Shown: positions 1-5,216, numbered from the stretch's first letter. The stretch is 9,765 nucleotides of DNA from an uncultured Collinsella sp. (GCA_900556365.1 USOG01000044.1:1-9765), one strand, 5' to 3'. Notes: generated from the sequence alone by a model not told the origin. A program made the numbers and translations.

Positions 1-168
1 CGCACAGAGGGGAGGAATGCGAATCAAACTCAACAGGGCAGGCTTTTTCATCGCCTATTGCCTGCTCCGTTGCTGAATACAATATAGTTCACCGTGGTTT
101 ACTTTGCAGCATCAATATTCGCCGCCATAGCTTCTCCATAAGTTAGCCCCGGTAAACCTGCAACAGAA
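1..168. other. Left-edge region with no supported gene
   Basis: No convincing gene is seen. One plus-strand frame is open from the left edge to a TAG at 144-146 (47 codons), so the tail of an upstream gene cannot be excluded, but it has no recognisable motif. An AT-rich patch with TACAAT (78-83) and TATAGT (83-88) resembles a -10 box but lacks a well-placed -35. An inverted repeat GCAGGC (38-43) / GCCTGC (60-65) has no T-run after it. On the minus strand a nine-codon ORF (ATG at 133) follows a GGAG motif. I do not call it. Confidence 0.4.
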
Positions 169-205
169 AACCACCACAAAGGGGGCAGACACCTTTGTGG
201 TGGTT
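169..205. repeat. REP-like hairpin repeat, copy 1 (3' of MGMT gene)
   Basis: Perfect inverted repeat: arm 169-182 (AACCACCACAAAGG) pairs with 192-205, closing a 9-base loop GGGCAGACA. It starts 18 bases after the minus-strand stop of the MGMT gene, and the AA...TT ends give an A-tract/stem/T-tract shape on both strands, so it may act as a terminator. The loop differs at two bases from the other three copies. No target-site duplication or transposase is visible. Confidence 0.85.
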
Positions 206-223
206 CTGGCCACGGCAGAGCTG

Positions 224-544
224 TTAGAGTCCGGCAGGCCAACGACAGACGGCCAGGTCGACGTGCATGTCGTCCTTAAACGCCACACCCTCCCCTAGCA
301 AAAGCTCACGTTGAGCATCGGGACCACCAAAAGCAAAACCCTCGCATATGCGCCCGTCGGCAAACACCACGCGGTGACAGGGAATCTCGCCGGGGCGCGG
401 ATTACTATGCAGGGCATACCCCACATACCGCGCACTTCGTGGTCGACCGGCAAGCAGCGCCACCTGACCATACGTGGCGACCATCCCCTCGGGGATCTGC
501 TCGACCACTTCGTACACCCGTTCAAAAAAGCCCTCAGACGCCAT
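224..544 (-). CDS. MGMT-family methyltransferase-like protein (single catalytic domain)
   Basis: A 106-residue protein made only of the DNA-binding/alkyl-acceptor domain of the O6-methylguanine-DNA methyltransferase family. Residues 20-49 (GMVATYGQVALLAG through ARYVGYALHSNP) are the helix-turn-helix recognition region with the conserved arginine near R39. Residues 54-60 (IPCHRVV) carry the alkyl-acceptor cysteine C56. Full-length Ogt/Ada enzymes are about 160-180 residues with an N-terminal domain that is missing here. The size matches alkyltransferase-like (ATL) proteins, but those usually have Trp or Ala in place of the Cys. The start is ATG at 544, with AAGGGAG at 551-557 six bases upstream; longer in-frame starts would lie inside the repeat at 572-614. 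The gene lies 80 bases after the degV stop with the hairpin between, so it is either read through from degV or uses a weak promoter at the hairpin edge (TATGCT). It may repair O6-alkylguanine directly or flag lesions for excision; the sequence does not decide. Confidence 0.85.
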   Translation of the reverse strand: MASEGFFERVYEVVEQIPEGMVATYGQVALLAGRPRSARYVGYALHSNPRPGEIPCHRVVFADGRICEGFAFGGPDAQRELLLGEGVAFKDDMHVDLAVCRWPAGL

Positions 545-571
545 TGCTCGCTCCCTTCCACCCTGAAAAGC

Positions 572-614
572 ATAAACCACCGCAAAGGGGACAGGCACCT
601 TTGTGGTGGTTTAT
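572..614. repeat. REP-like hairpin repeat, copy 2 (3' of degV gene)
   Basis: Arms 572-588 and 598-614 pair over 17 bases with one G-U type mismatch (G582 opposite T604). The loop is GGACAGGCA. It begins 10 bases after the minus-strand degV stop and lies in the leader of the MGMT gene. Its ends (ATAAACC / GGTTTAT) give a short T-tract on the minus strand, fitting a degV terminator. Confidence 0.85.
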
Positions 615-624
615 GGCAGGTCGG

Positions 625-1479
625 TTAGTTGGCGGGCTGGAAGAAGGCTACGGCTACGGCGCCAGGGCCTACGTGGGTACCGATGGTGGCGCCGATGGTG
701 TGAACGGGCAACTCGCCCTCGGTGTGGCCAGCCCAAAGTGCCGCGCTGTCCTCGATATACTTCTTGAGCACCGCATCCGAAAGACCCGTATAGCCGAGCG
801 CCAGCGGCATGGAAAAGTCGATGCCGCCCGCCTTTTCGACCTTTTGGTTCAGCAGGTTGCGGCCGTTCTTGGAACCGCGCGCCTTGCCCAGCTGCACGAT
901 CAGACCGTCCTCGACAGCCACCACAGGCTTTACGTTGAGCAGCGTGCCCACGGCGCCGGCCGCAGCAGACAGACGACCGCCGCGCACCAGGTACTCCAGC
1001 GTCTCGAGCAGGCCGATGACGACCACGCGGTCACGGACGGCCTCGACGGCCGCCGCGATCTGGGCCGCACTACGGCCCTCATTCACCAGGCGCAGGGCAT
1101 ACTCGACCAGGACACGCTCGCCCAGAGTGACGTTATTGCTGTCTACCACGAACACGTCGCCGCCCGGCGCCTCGGCAAGTGCGGTACGGGCACTCTGATT
1201 GGTGCCTGATAGCTTAGCGCCCACGGTAATAATCACAGCCTCATCGCCGGCTTCACGAACCTTGGCAATCGCCTGCGAAAACGCGTACGGGTTGACCTGG
1301 CCGGTCTTGGGCAGCTCATCGCGCTCCACGAGCATCTCGTAAAAGCGCTGGTGATCGATGTCGATGCCATCCATGTACACATCGGTGCCAAAGGTGACGG
1401 ACAGCGGCAAAACGGCCAGTGCTGGGTGCTCGACCGGCGACATATCGCTTGCGGAATCGGTAATAATGCGGACGGACAT
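625..1479 (-). CDS. DegV family fatty-acid-binding protein (FakB-like)
   Basis: A 284-residue protein, typical DegV length. The N-terminal EDD fold opens with VRIITDSASDM (3-13). The ligand pocket signatures are PKTGQVNP (57-64) and KLSGTNQSA (89-97). The central LETLEYLVRGGRLS (158-171) is highly characteristic, and the C-terminal GTHVGPGAVAVAF (267-279) closes the family pattern. Characterised DegV/FakB proteins bind one fatty acid and present it to the kinase FakA for phosphorylation before phospholipid synthesis; no fakA is in this window, and the ligand cannot be read from sequence. The start is ATG at 1479 because AAAGGA (1486-1491) lies six bases upstream and the protein then begins at the family's first strand; the frame is open further upstream without support. 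It follows a MarR-family gene on the same strand by 119 bases with no hairpin between, so marR-degV co-transcription is likely. A hairpin repeat follows the stop. Confidence 0.95.
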   Translation of the reverse strand: MSVRIITDSASDMSPVEHPALAVLPLSVTFGTDVYMDGIDIDHQRFYEMLVERDELPKTGQVNPYAFSQAIAKVREAGDEAVIITVGAKLSGTNQSARTALAEAPGGDVFVVDSNNVTLGERVLVEYALRLVNEGRSAAQIAAAVEAVRDRVVVIGLLETLEYLVRGGRLSAAAGAVGTLLNVKPVVAVEDGLIVQLGKARGSKNGRNLLNQKVEKAGGIDFSMPLALGYTGLSDAVLKKYIEDSAALWAGHTEGELPVHTIGATIGTHVGPGAVAVAFFQPAN

Positions 1480-1517
1480 AGCGAATCCTTTCTTGCGCAG
1501 GTCCCGCGCAGGGAATT

Positions 1518-1546
1518 TTGACAGCAAGGCCCCGGCACGGTATACG
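1518..1546 (+). promoter_or_regulatory. Possible plus-strand (antisense) promoter between degV and marR
   Basis: TTGACA at 1518-1523, a 17-base spacer and TATACG at 1541-1546. The -35 is perfect, while the -10 matches four of six bases and lacks the final T. It points towards the 3' end of the minus-strand marR gene, so any transcript would be antisense. It may be chance. Confidence 0.25.
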
Positions 1547-1598
1547 CGCTCAAACGGGACTATGCAGTTGTTAATTGGAAGCAAAAGCCTTGGCGGCC

Positions 1599-2048
1599 CT
1601 ACAGCTCGCGCAGGGTGTTGAGAATCGTGCGCAGCGACGCATACATCTGCTCGCGCTGCTCCACACCCATAGCCTTACCGGTGGTATCGAGCACCTCGCG
1701 AATGATGCGGTCCGCTTCGCTCATGCTCTCGCCGCCCAGAGCGGTCAGGCGCACCGGAGCACGATACTTAACGGCGGCATCGCCCGAATCGTCGACCTCG
1801 ACGTAGCCGCCCTCCTCCAGATGCGCGAGCGTACGCGAGACGGCGGCGCGGGTCACGCCTGCCATGCGAGCCAGGTCAGCGCCAGTCAGGCCGTCCTTGC
1901 TGCGCTCAAGATAGTAAAGGCACATAACGTCGGAGCCCTTGAGGCCCAGCCTTGCGCCCTCGGATGTCTTAATGCGCTGAATCTCCTTGTAGAGCCCGCT
2001 GATCAGTCCGACAAAGTCCTCGAAACGTGTCTCGTCGTTCTGCTGCAT
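1599..2048 (-). CDS. MarR-family transcriptional regulator
   Basis: A 149-residue protein of the usual MarR length. An N-terminal dimerisation helix (1-45) leads to a winged helix-turn-helix: GLTGADLARMAGVTRAAVSRTLAHLEEGGYV (53-83) holds the recognition helix, and 84-104 (acidic/basic loop ending in LTALG) forms the wing. A C-terminal helix (about 107-149) completes the dimer interface. MarR proteins bind palindromic operators as dimers and usually repress, often released by small acidic or lipid-like ligands. The start is ATG at 2048, with AAAGGCGG (2058-2065) nine bases upstream; an upstream in-frame ATG at 2093 has little SD support and would make an overlong protein. The neighbour downstream is a DegV fatty-acid-binding gene. 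That pairing recalls FabT, a MarR-type regulator of fatty-acid synthesis in Firmicutes, but orthology is not shown. An imperfect palindrome upstream (2076-2093) is a candidate autoregulatory operator. Confidence 0.93.
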   Translation of the reverse strand: MQQNDETRFEDFVGLISGLYKEIQRIKTSEGARLGLKGSDVMCLYYLERSKDGLTGADLARMAGVTRAAVSRTLAHLEEGGYVEVDDSGDAAVKYRAPVRLTALGGESMSEADRIIREVLDTTGKAMGVEQREQMYASLRTILNTLREL

Positions 2049-2075
2049 GGGAGACGACCGCCTTTCGCTTGCATA

Positions 2076-2093
2076 ATGCTTACGGGTAAACAT
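2076..2093. promoter_or_regulatory. Candidate MarR operator palindrome
   Basis: ATGCTTAC-GG-GTAAACAT, an 18-base palindrome matching at seven of eight arm positions, lies 28 bases upstream of the marR start codon. Its size fits MarR dimer sites. A second small inverted repeat GTCGC-N5-GCGAC follows at 2098-2112. I could not place a convincing -35/-10 pair here, so the relation to the promoter is unknown. Confidence 0.4.
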
Positions 2094-2151
2094 CTTAGTC
2101 GCATAAGGCGACACCCGTACCCAAATACCCCATTTGTTAACCCATCAACAT

Positions 2152-2193
2152 AAAAACCACCACAAAGGGGACAGGCACCATTGTGGTGGTTTT
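2152..2193. repeat. REP-like hairpin repeat, copy 3 (3' of B3/4 gene)
   Basis: Arm AAAACCACCACAA (2153-2165) pairs perfectly with 2181-2193, with one A-A mismatch (2166/2180), then two GG/CC pairs and the loop GGACAGGCA. The minus-strand end is a run of Ts, so it reads as an intrinsic terminator 28 bases after the stop of the B3/4 gene. On the other side lies the marR upstream region. Confidence 0.85.
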
Positions 2194-2221
2194 GACCGTC
2201 GAGTTTGATCCGCAGACTTCG

Positions 2222-2941
2222 CTACAGCTCCACGCAAGGATTGTCGCGGGTCACAAGCGTCTTAACGACAACCGTCGCCCCCAGATAGTGCTCGAGCAGC
2301 TCGGCTAAGCGATCGATCGCGGCCTGGCAATCCCCCATCCGCTCGGACTCCACGCACTCAATCGCCAGGAATGCATCGGCCGAATCGTCGGACAGCGCCG
2401 TGCGAACGCCGTCGCGCCAGTTCCAGCAGCGGCACACGGCGCCCGCATCGTCGATATAGGCGAGCTCGCCGGGCAGCGTCGGGTCATCCGCCTCCTCGCC
2501 AAGCGGCAAGAACGCATCGCCACCGTCGGTCACCTTCAAGCGAAGGTCACCCTCGATCGCATGCAAATCCTCGCCTCCCACGGGCAGCGCGTAGGTCAGC
2601 GACACCGTGTTGTAAATATCCACCGCGGGCGTAATGTGGCCCACCGGCTTGCCTTTGAGCACGCGTTTGAGCAGGTTCTCGATTGAGCAACGCGCGCCCT
2701 TTTTGGTCTTGAACAGACGATACGCCTCGCGCCATGCCTTGACCGGCGCATTCTCGCTGATAGTGTCGCTGGTCAGATGACGCTCCGCATCGATATTGGC
2801 GCGGTCGAGCAACGCGGCGATCGCATCCACGTCCTCCTGGGGAATCTGAGCCGCGGGCTTCATGCCCTTCACGACCACAACACCGACCGCTGCCCGCGGA
2901 AACAGCTCCCAGAATGAATCCTCGGCAATAAAGCTCTTCAT
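2222..2941 (-). CDS. Stand-alone B3/4 domain protein (PheRS beta-like tRNA-binding/editing domain)
   Basis: A 239-residue protein that I recognise as the B3/4 domain of the phenylalanyl-tRNA synthetase beta subunit occurring alone. Characteristic stretches are VDIYNTVSLTYALPVGGEDL (108-127) and CRCWNWRDGVRTALSD (170-185), followed by an amphipathic helix (about 203-220) and a final strand GATVVVKTLV (221-230). In PheRS this fold forms the hydrolytic pocket that clears mischarged Tyr-tRNA(Phe). Free-standing versions are widespread, and their substrate is generally not established; trans-editing is a reasonable guess only. The start is ATG at 2941, supported by AAGGGAG (2947-2953) five bases upstream; the frame extends to a TTG at 3013, but that start has no SD and would overlap the leader hairpin. 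A promoter (3084-3112) and a long terminator-like hairpin (2984-3042) precede it, and a repeat hairpin follows its stop. Confidence 0.88.
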   Translation of the reverse strand: MKSFIAEDSFWELFPRAAVGVVVVKGMKPAAQIPQEDVDAIAALLDRANIDAERHLTSDTISENAPVKAWREAYRLFKTKKGARCSIENLLKRVLKGKPVGHITPAVDIYNTVSLTYALPVGGEDLHAIEGDLRLKVTDGGDAFLPLGEEADDPTLPGELAYIDDAGAVCRCWNWRDGVRTALSDDSADAFLAIECVESERMGDCQAAIDRLAELLEHYLGATVVVKTLVTRDNPCVEL

Positions 2942-2983
2942 ACGTGCTCCCTTCACAATTCGCGCCAACGCGAGCGCCCAAAC

Positions 2984-3042
2984 AAAAAGCGCCCTTACAA
3001 CGGCCACCTTCAAAGTCCTACGGTGCCGTCACAAGAGCGCTT
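2984..3042 (-). terminator. Long leader hairpin with T-run: attenuator or terminator
   Basis: Read on the minus strand, the arm 3042-3022 pairs with 3008-2987 over 21 base pairs, with four G-U pairs and one bulged base, around a 13-base loop (3021-3009). The T-run TTTTTGTTT follows directly (2988-2980). The structure lies downstream of the candidate promoter 3084-3112 and 43 bases before the B3/4 start codon. It therefore looks either like an attenuator in that gene's own leader, or like a second terminator for pckA transcription that passes the repeat at 3111-3151. Confidence 0.7.
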
Positions 3043-3047
3043 GCGCT

Positions 3048-3069
3048 GTCCCCATCCGGAGAAGGGGAC
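3048..3069. repeat. Small GGGGAC inverted repeat in the B3/4 leader
   Basis: GTCCCC (3048-3053) and GGGGAC (3064-3069) flank a 10-base spacer that itself contains the palindrome TCCGGA (3055-3060). It falls at the predicted 5' end of the B3/4 transcript. It shares the GGGGAC core with the other repeats of the window, so it may be a decayed member of that family or a leader stem. Confidence 0.5.
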
Positions 3070-3083
3070 GATATGTCAGGCGT

Positions 3084-3112
3084 ATTGTAATCCGAGTCAT
3101 CCGCGCGAGCAA
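3084..3112 (-). promoter_or_regulatory. Candidate promoter of the B3/4 gene
   Basis: On the minus strand TTGCTC (3112-3107), a 17-base spacer and TACAAT (3089-3084) form a good housekeeping-type promoter with five of six -10 bases. Transcription would start near 3077 and leave a leader of about 135 bases containing two hairpins. The -35 touches the edge of repeat copy 4. Confidence 0.55.
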
Positions 3113-3151
3113 AACCATCACAAAGGTGCCTGTCCCCTTTGTGATGGTTTT
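3111..3151. repeat. REP-like hairpin repeat, copy 4 (3' of pckA, inverted loop)
   Basis: A perfect 16-bp stem, arms 3111-3126 and 3136-3151, lies 15 bases after the pckA stop. The loop reads TGCCTGTCC here, the reverse complement of copies 2 and 3, so the element is inserted in the opposite orientation. The stem has ACCATC / GATGGT instead of ACCACC / GGTGGT, with both arms changed together. The AAAA...TTTT ends fit a bidirectional terminator. Confidence 0.88.
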
Positions 3152-3166
3152 AAGTCTAAGGCGACG

Positions 3167-4837
3167 CTAGTGGCGGAGCCCCAGCAGGCCGCGGCCGCGA
3201 TGACGGGCCTCGGCAGACACCTGGGCGTGCGGGCCGGCGGCTTTGACGGACTCGGGCAGGTGCGAGTACTTCTTCTCGAAGTTCTCCTCGAACATCACCG
3301 CCAGGTTGTGCGCGGCCTCGTCATAGCGCGCGGTGCTCTGCCAGTATTGGCGCGGCACCAGGATGCCATCGGGCACGCCGTGGCACGTCGTGGGAATGTC
3401 AACGTTAAAGATGTCGTCGTGCACGAACTCGCTATCCTCGATGGTGCCGTCGAGGGCGCGCGCGACCAGCGAGCGCGTGTAGGCCAGCTCGATGCGATGA
3501 CCCACGCCGTAGCCGCCGCCAATCCAGCCGGTGTTGACCAGGTACACACGCGTGCGGCCGTCGGCGATGCGCTCGCCGAGCATCTTAGCGTAAATCATGG
3601 GGTCGAGCGGCATAAACGGCTCACCGAACAGCGAAGAGAACGTGGGCGTGGGCTCGGTGACGCCGACCTCGGTGCCGGGAATCTTAGCCGTAAAGCCCGT
3701 CACAAAGTGGTACATGGCGGCATCGGCCGTCAGGCGCGAGATGGGCGGCAGCACGCCAAAAGCGTCGCAAGTCAGGAACAGCACGACACTCGGAGTGGTG
3801 CCCATGCCCTTAGTCCACGCGTTAGGAATGTGCTCCACGGGATAGGCCACGCGCGTGTTGTGCGTGATCGAGATGTCGTCGTAGTTGGGCTTGCGGTTCT
3901 CGTCGAGCACCACGTTTTCACAAATGGCGCCAAAACGGACGGCGTTGAAGATCTCGGGCTCGTGGAAGGCGTCCAGGCCCTCGCATTTTGCGTAGCAGCC
4001 ACCCTCGATGTTGAAGATACCCATGTCGGACCAACCGTGCTCGTCGTCGCCGATCAGCAGGCGCGTGGGATTGGCCGAAAGCGTGGTCTTGCCGGTGCCG
4101 GACAGGCCAAAGAACACGGCGGTCTCGTGCGTGACGGGATCCATGCTGGCCGAGCAGTGCATGGGCAGCACGTCGTCCTCGACGGGCAGCAGGTAATTCA
4201 TAACGCTGAAGATGGACTTTTTGATCTCGCCGGAGTAGCCGGTACCCGCGACCAAAATCACGCGCTCCTGGAAGTTGATGACCACGGCGGCGCTGGAGTT
4301 GAGGCCCTTGATGGCAGGGTCGCATTGATAGCCCGGCGCGGCGAGCACGCAGAAGTCCGGCTCGCCGGTGCGCGCGATTTCGCGGGCGAGCGGGCGGGCG
4401 AGCATCTGCTTAATGAAAAGCGCCTGGCTGGCACGCTCGCAGGCAACGAGCAGTCGACGCGTGTGGTTGCGGTCGGCGCCTGCCATGCCGCGGGTGACGA
4501 ACACGTCGCGTTCGTTGAGATAGTCGACGATGCCGGCCTTGATGGCCTCATAGCTCTCGACGGACAGCGGGCGGTTGACCGCACCCCAGGCGATCTTGTC
4601 GTGAACATCGGGGGTGTCAACAATAAAGCGGTCATTGGGGGAACGGCCGGTACGCTCCCCCGTCTCGATCACCAGCGCGCCGTTGGATGCCATGCGGCCT
4701 TCTTCGCGGCGGATGGCGTGCTCGACGAGCTCCGCGGCGGGTAGATCGACCAGCAGACGGGGTTGATTCTCGGCGGGATCTTCAACGAGCGTAATACCAA
4801 AGTTGGACAGAACTTCTGCAGGGGTAACACCAGGCAT
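3167..4837 (-). CDS. pckA: Phosphoenolpyruvate carboxykinase (ATP)
   Basis: A 556-residue ATP-type PEP carboxykinase (EC 4.1.1.49), which interconverts oxaloacetate + ATP with PEP + ADP + CO2 in the cytosol. Visible signatures: RTGRSPNDR (62-70) with the oxaloacetate-binding arginine R65; YSGEIKK (201-207) with the catalytic lysines; MHCSA (226-230) with the metal-ligand histidine H227; the P-loop GLSGTGKTT (244-252); the second kinase motif IGDDEHGW (262-269); and THNTRVAYP (325-333). In gut anaerobes the enzyme often runs towards oxaloacetate, fixing CO2 with gain of ATP; direction here is an inference. The start is ATG at 4837, with a strong AAAGGAGG (4842-4849) four bases upstream; the longer open frame to 4951 has no support. 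Usual length is about 520-540. The excess is a basic C-terminal tail after AAGP (533-536), about 20 residues. A LacI-type palindrome lies upstream and a repeat hairpin follows the stop. Confidence 0.97.
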   Translation of the reverse strand: MPGVTPAEVLSNFGITLVEDPAENQPRLLVDLPAAELVEHAIRREEGRMASNGALVIETGERTGRSPNDRFIVDTPDVHDKIAWGAVNRPLSVESYEAIKAGIVDYLNERDVFVTRGMAGADRNHTRRLLVACERASQALFIKQMLARPLAREIARTGEPDFCVLAAPGYQCDPAIKGLNSSAAVVINFQERVILVAGTGYSGEIKKSIFSVMNYLLPVEDDVLPMHCSASMDPVTHETAVFFGLSGTGKTTLSANPTRLLIGDDEHGWSDMGIFNIEGGCYAKCEGLDAFHEPEIFNAVRFGAICENVVLDENRKPNYDDISITHNTRVAYPVEHIPNAWTKGMGTTPSVVLFLTCDAFGVLPPISRLTADAAMYHFVTGFTAKIPGTEVGVTEPTPTFSSLFGEPFMPLDPMIYAKMLGERIADGRTRVYLVNTGWIGGGYGVGHRIELAYTRSLVARALDGTIEDSEFVHDDIFNVDIPTTCHGVPDGILVPRQYWQSTARYDEAAHNLAVMFEENFEKKYSHLPESVKAAGPHAQVSAEARHRGRGLLGLRH

Positions 4838-4877
4838 GGGGCCTCCTTTAAAAACGCGACACGTGGACGCGGCGCGC

Positions 4878-4905
4878 ATTTTACTCACGTAAAGCCCGTT
4901 GTACC
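4878..4905 (-). promoter_or_regulatory. Weak candidate pckA promoter
   Basis: TAAAAT on the minus strand (4883-4878) is a good -10. The best-placed -35 is GGTACA (4905-4900) with a 16-base spacer, only three of six matches. The predicted leader is about 35 bases. The weak -35 would fit a promoter needing an activator, and a perfect palindrome lies seven bases further upstream. Confidence 0.35.
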
Positions 4906-4911
4906 CGATAT

Positions 4912-4927
4912 GCAAAAACGTTTTTGC
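4912..4927. promoter_or_regulatory. Perfect palindrome upstream of pckA, LacI/CcpA-type operator candidate
   Basis: GCAAAAACGTTTTTGC is a perfect 16-bp palindrome centred on CG. The AAAACGTTTT core matches the usual architecture of LacI/GalR-family operators, including catabolite-response elements. It lies 75 bases upstream of the pckA start codon. No LacI-type regulator is encoded in the window, so the binding protein is unknown. Confidence 0.5.
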
Positions 4928-4932
4928 GGCAA

Positions 4933-4949
4933 GGGCGGCAAGCCCGCCC
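4933..4949. repeat. GC-rich inverted repeat with direct repeats
   Basis: GGGCGG (4933-4938) and CCGCCC (4944-4949) can pair around CAAGC. The octamer GCGGCAAG occurs twice in tandem (4926-4933 and 4935-4942). No T-run follows on either strand, so it is not a terminator. Function unknown. Confidence 0.45.
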
Positions 4950-4976
4950 AACGGTCAAAAAACTCAGGCAAGCGGC

Positions 4977-5018
4977 CTAGTCATTGGGGACGTTTTTAAA
5001 TGACTAGTCATTGGGGAC
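4977..5018. repeat. Direct repeat CTAGTCATTGGGGAC (two copies)
   Basis: The 15-mer CTAGTCATTGGGGAC occurs at 4977-4991 and 5004-5018, 27 bases apart. The second copy overlaps a perfect palindrome AATGACTAGTCATT (4999-5012). Both copies end in the GGGGAC core shared with the hairpin repeats elsewhere in the window. Confidence 0.75.
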
Positions 5019-5052
5019 ACTCTTGAACAGGCAATATTCAAGGAGTGTCCCC
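5013..5052. repeat. Inverted repeat with GGGGACACTC arms
   Basis: The left arm 5013-5027 (GGGGACACTCTTGAA) pairs with 5037-5052 with one bulged base, around the 9-base loop CAGGCAATA. It sits between the divergent pckA and flippase genes and so is not placed as a terminator of either. It looks like another REP-type element. Confidence 0.75.
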
Positions 5053-5060
5053 GGATGCCA

Positions 5061-5112
5061 GCACTTAGGGACGTTCCCAAAGTGCCGGCACATAAGGAAC
5101 GTCCCTAAGTGC
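5061..5112. repeat. Double-palindrome repeat with AGGGACGTTCC core
   Basis: Two 25-base arms (5061-5085 and 5088-5112) are inverted copies of each other; the outer 17 bases (GCACTTAGGGACGTTCC) and the inner GTGC match, with three mismatches between. Each arm is also nearly self-palindromic, so the DNA could form one long hairpin or two small ones. The shape resembles paired REP units. I cannot see a transposase gene to match it. Confidence 0.75.
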
Positions 5113-5182
5113 CGACTACTGAATGGCGCCGCCGAAATTATCGAACAACCTGTTCAAAAACACGAGCGAACACCGTCGCGTC

Positions 5183-5188
5183 TATACT
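5183..5188 (+). promoter_or_regulatory. Candidate -10 box of the flippase-like gene
   Basis: TATACT matches five of six -10 bases; no acceptable -35 lies 16-18 bases upstream. Transcription would begin near 5195, about 22 bases before the TTG start at 5217. This supports that start over the upstream GTG at 5109, which falls inside the repeat cluster. Confidence 0.4.
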
Positions 5189-5216
5189 AGAGCGCAGCAA
5201 TAGAAAGGACCCCGCT

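Noticed and set aside
124..150. Nine-codon minus-strand ORF after a GGAG motif (ATG at 133)
   Set aside because: It is too short to separate from chance, has no supported promoter and shows no feature of a leader peptide.
439..1209. 256-codon plus-strand open frame
   Set aside because: It lies opposite degV, has low-complexity His/Arg/Ala-rich sequence, no SD and no family motif. It is a shadow created by GC-rich codon use.
2942..3013. Longer N-terminus of the B3/4 protein from TTG at 3013
   Set aside because: It would translate through the leader hairpin, has no SD, and the ATG at 2941 has a strong one with correct spacing.
2987..3042. T-box riboswitch in the B3/4 leader
   Set aside because: GGTGG and ACCG pieces are present near the loop, but not in the order of the conserved T-box AGGGTGGNACCGCG motif, and the leader is too short for a standard stem I.
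169..3151. Possible CRISPR array from the four similar repeats
   Set aside because: The repeats are hundreds to thousands of bases apart, strongly palindromic, placed at gene ends and in both orientations. There are no regular spacers and no cas genes.
3023..4744. 573-codon plus-strand open frame
   Set aside because: It is antisense to pckA, whose catalytic motifs are all on the minus strand. Long antisense frames are expected in GC-rich genes.
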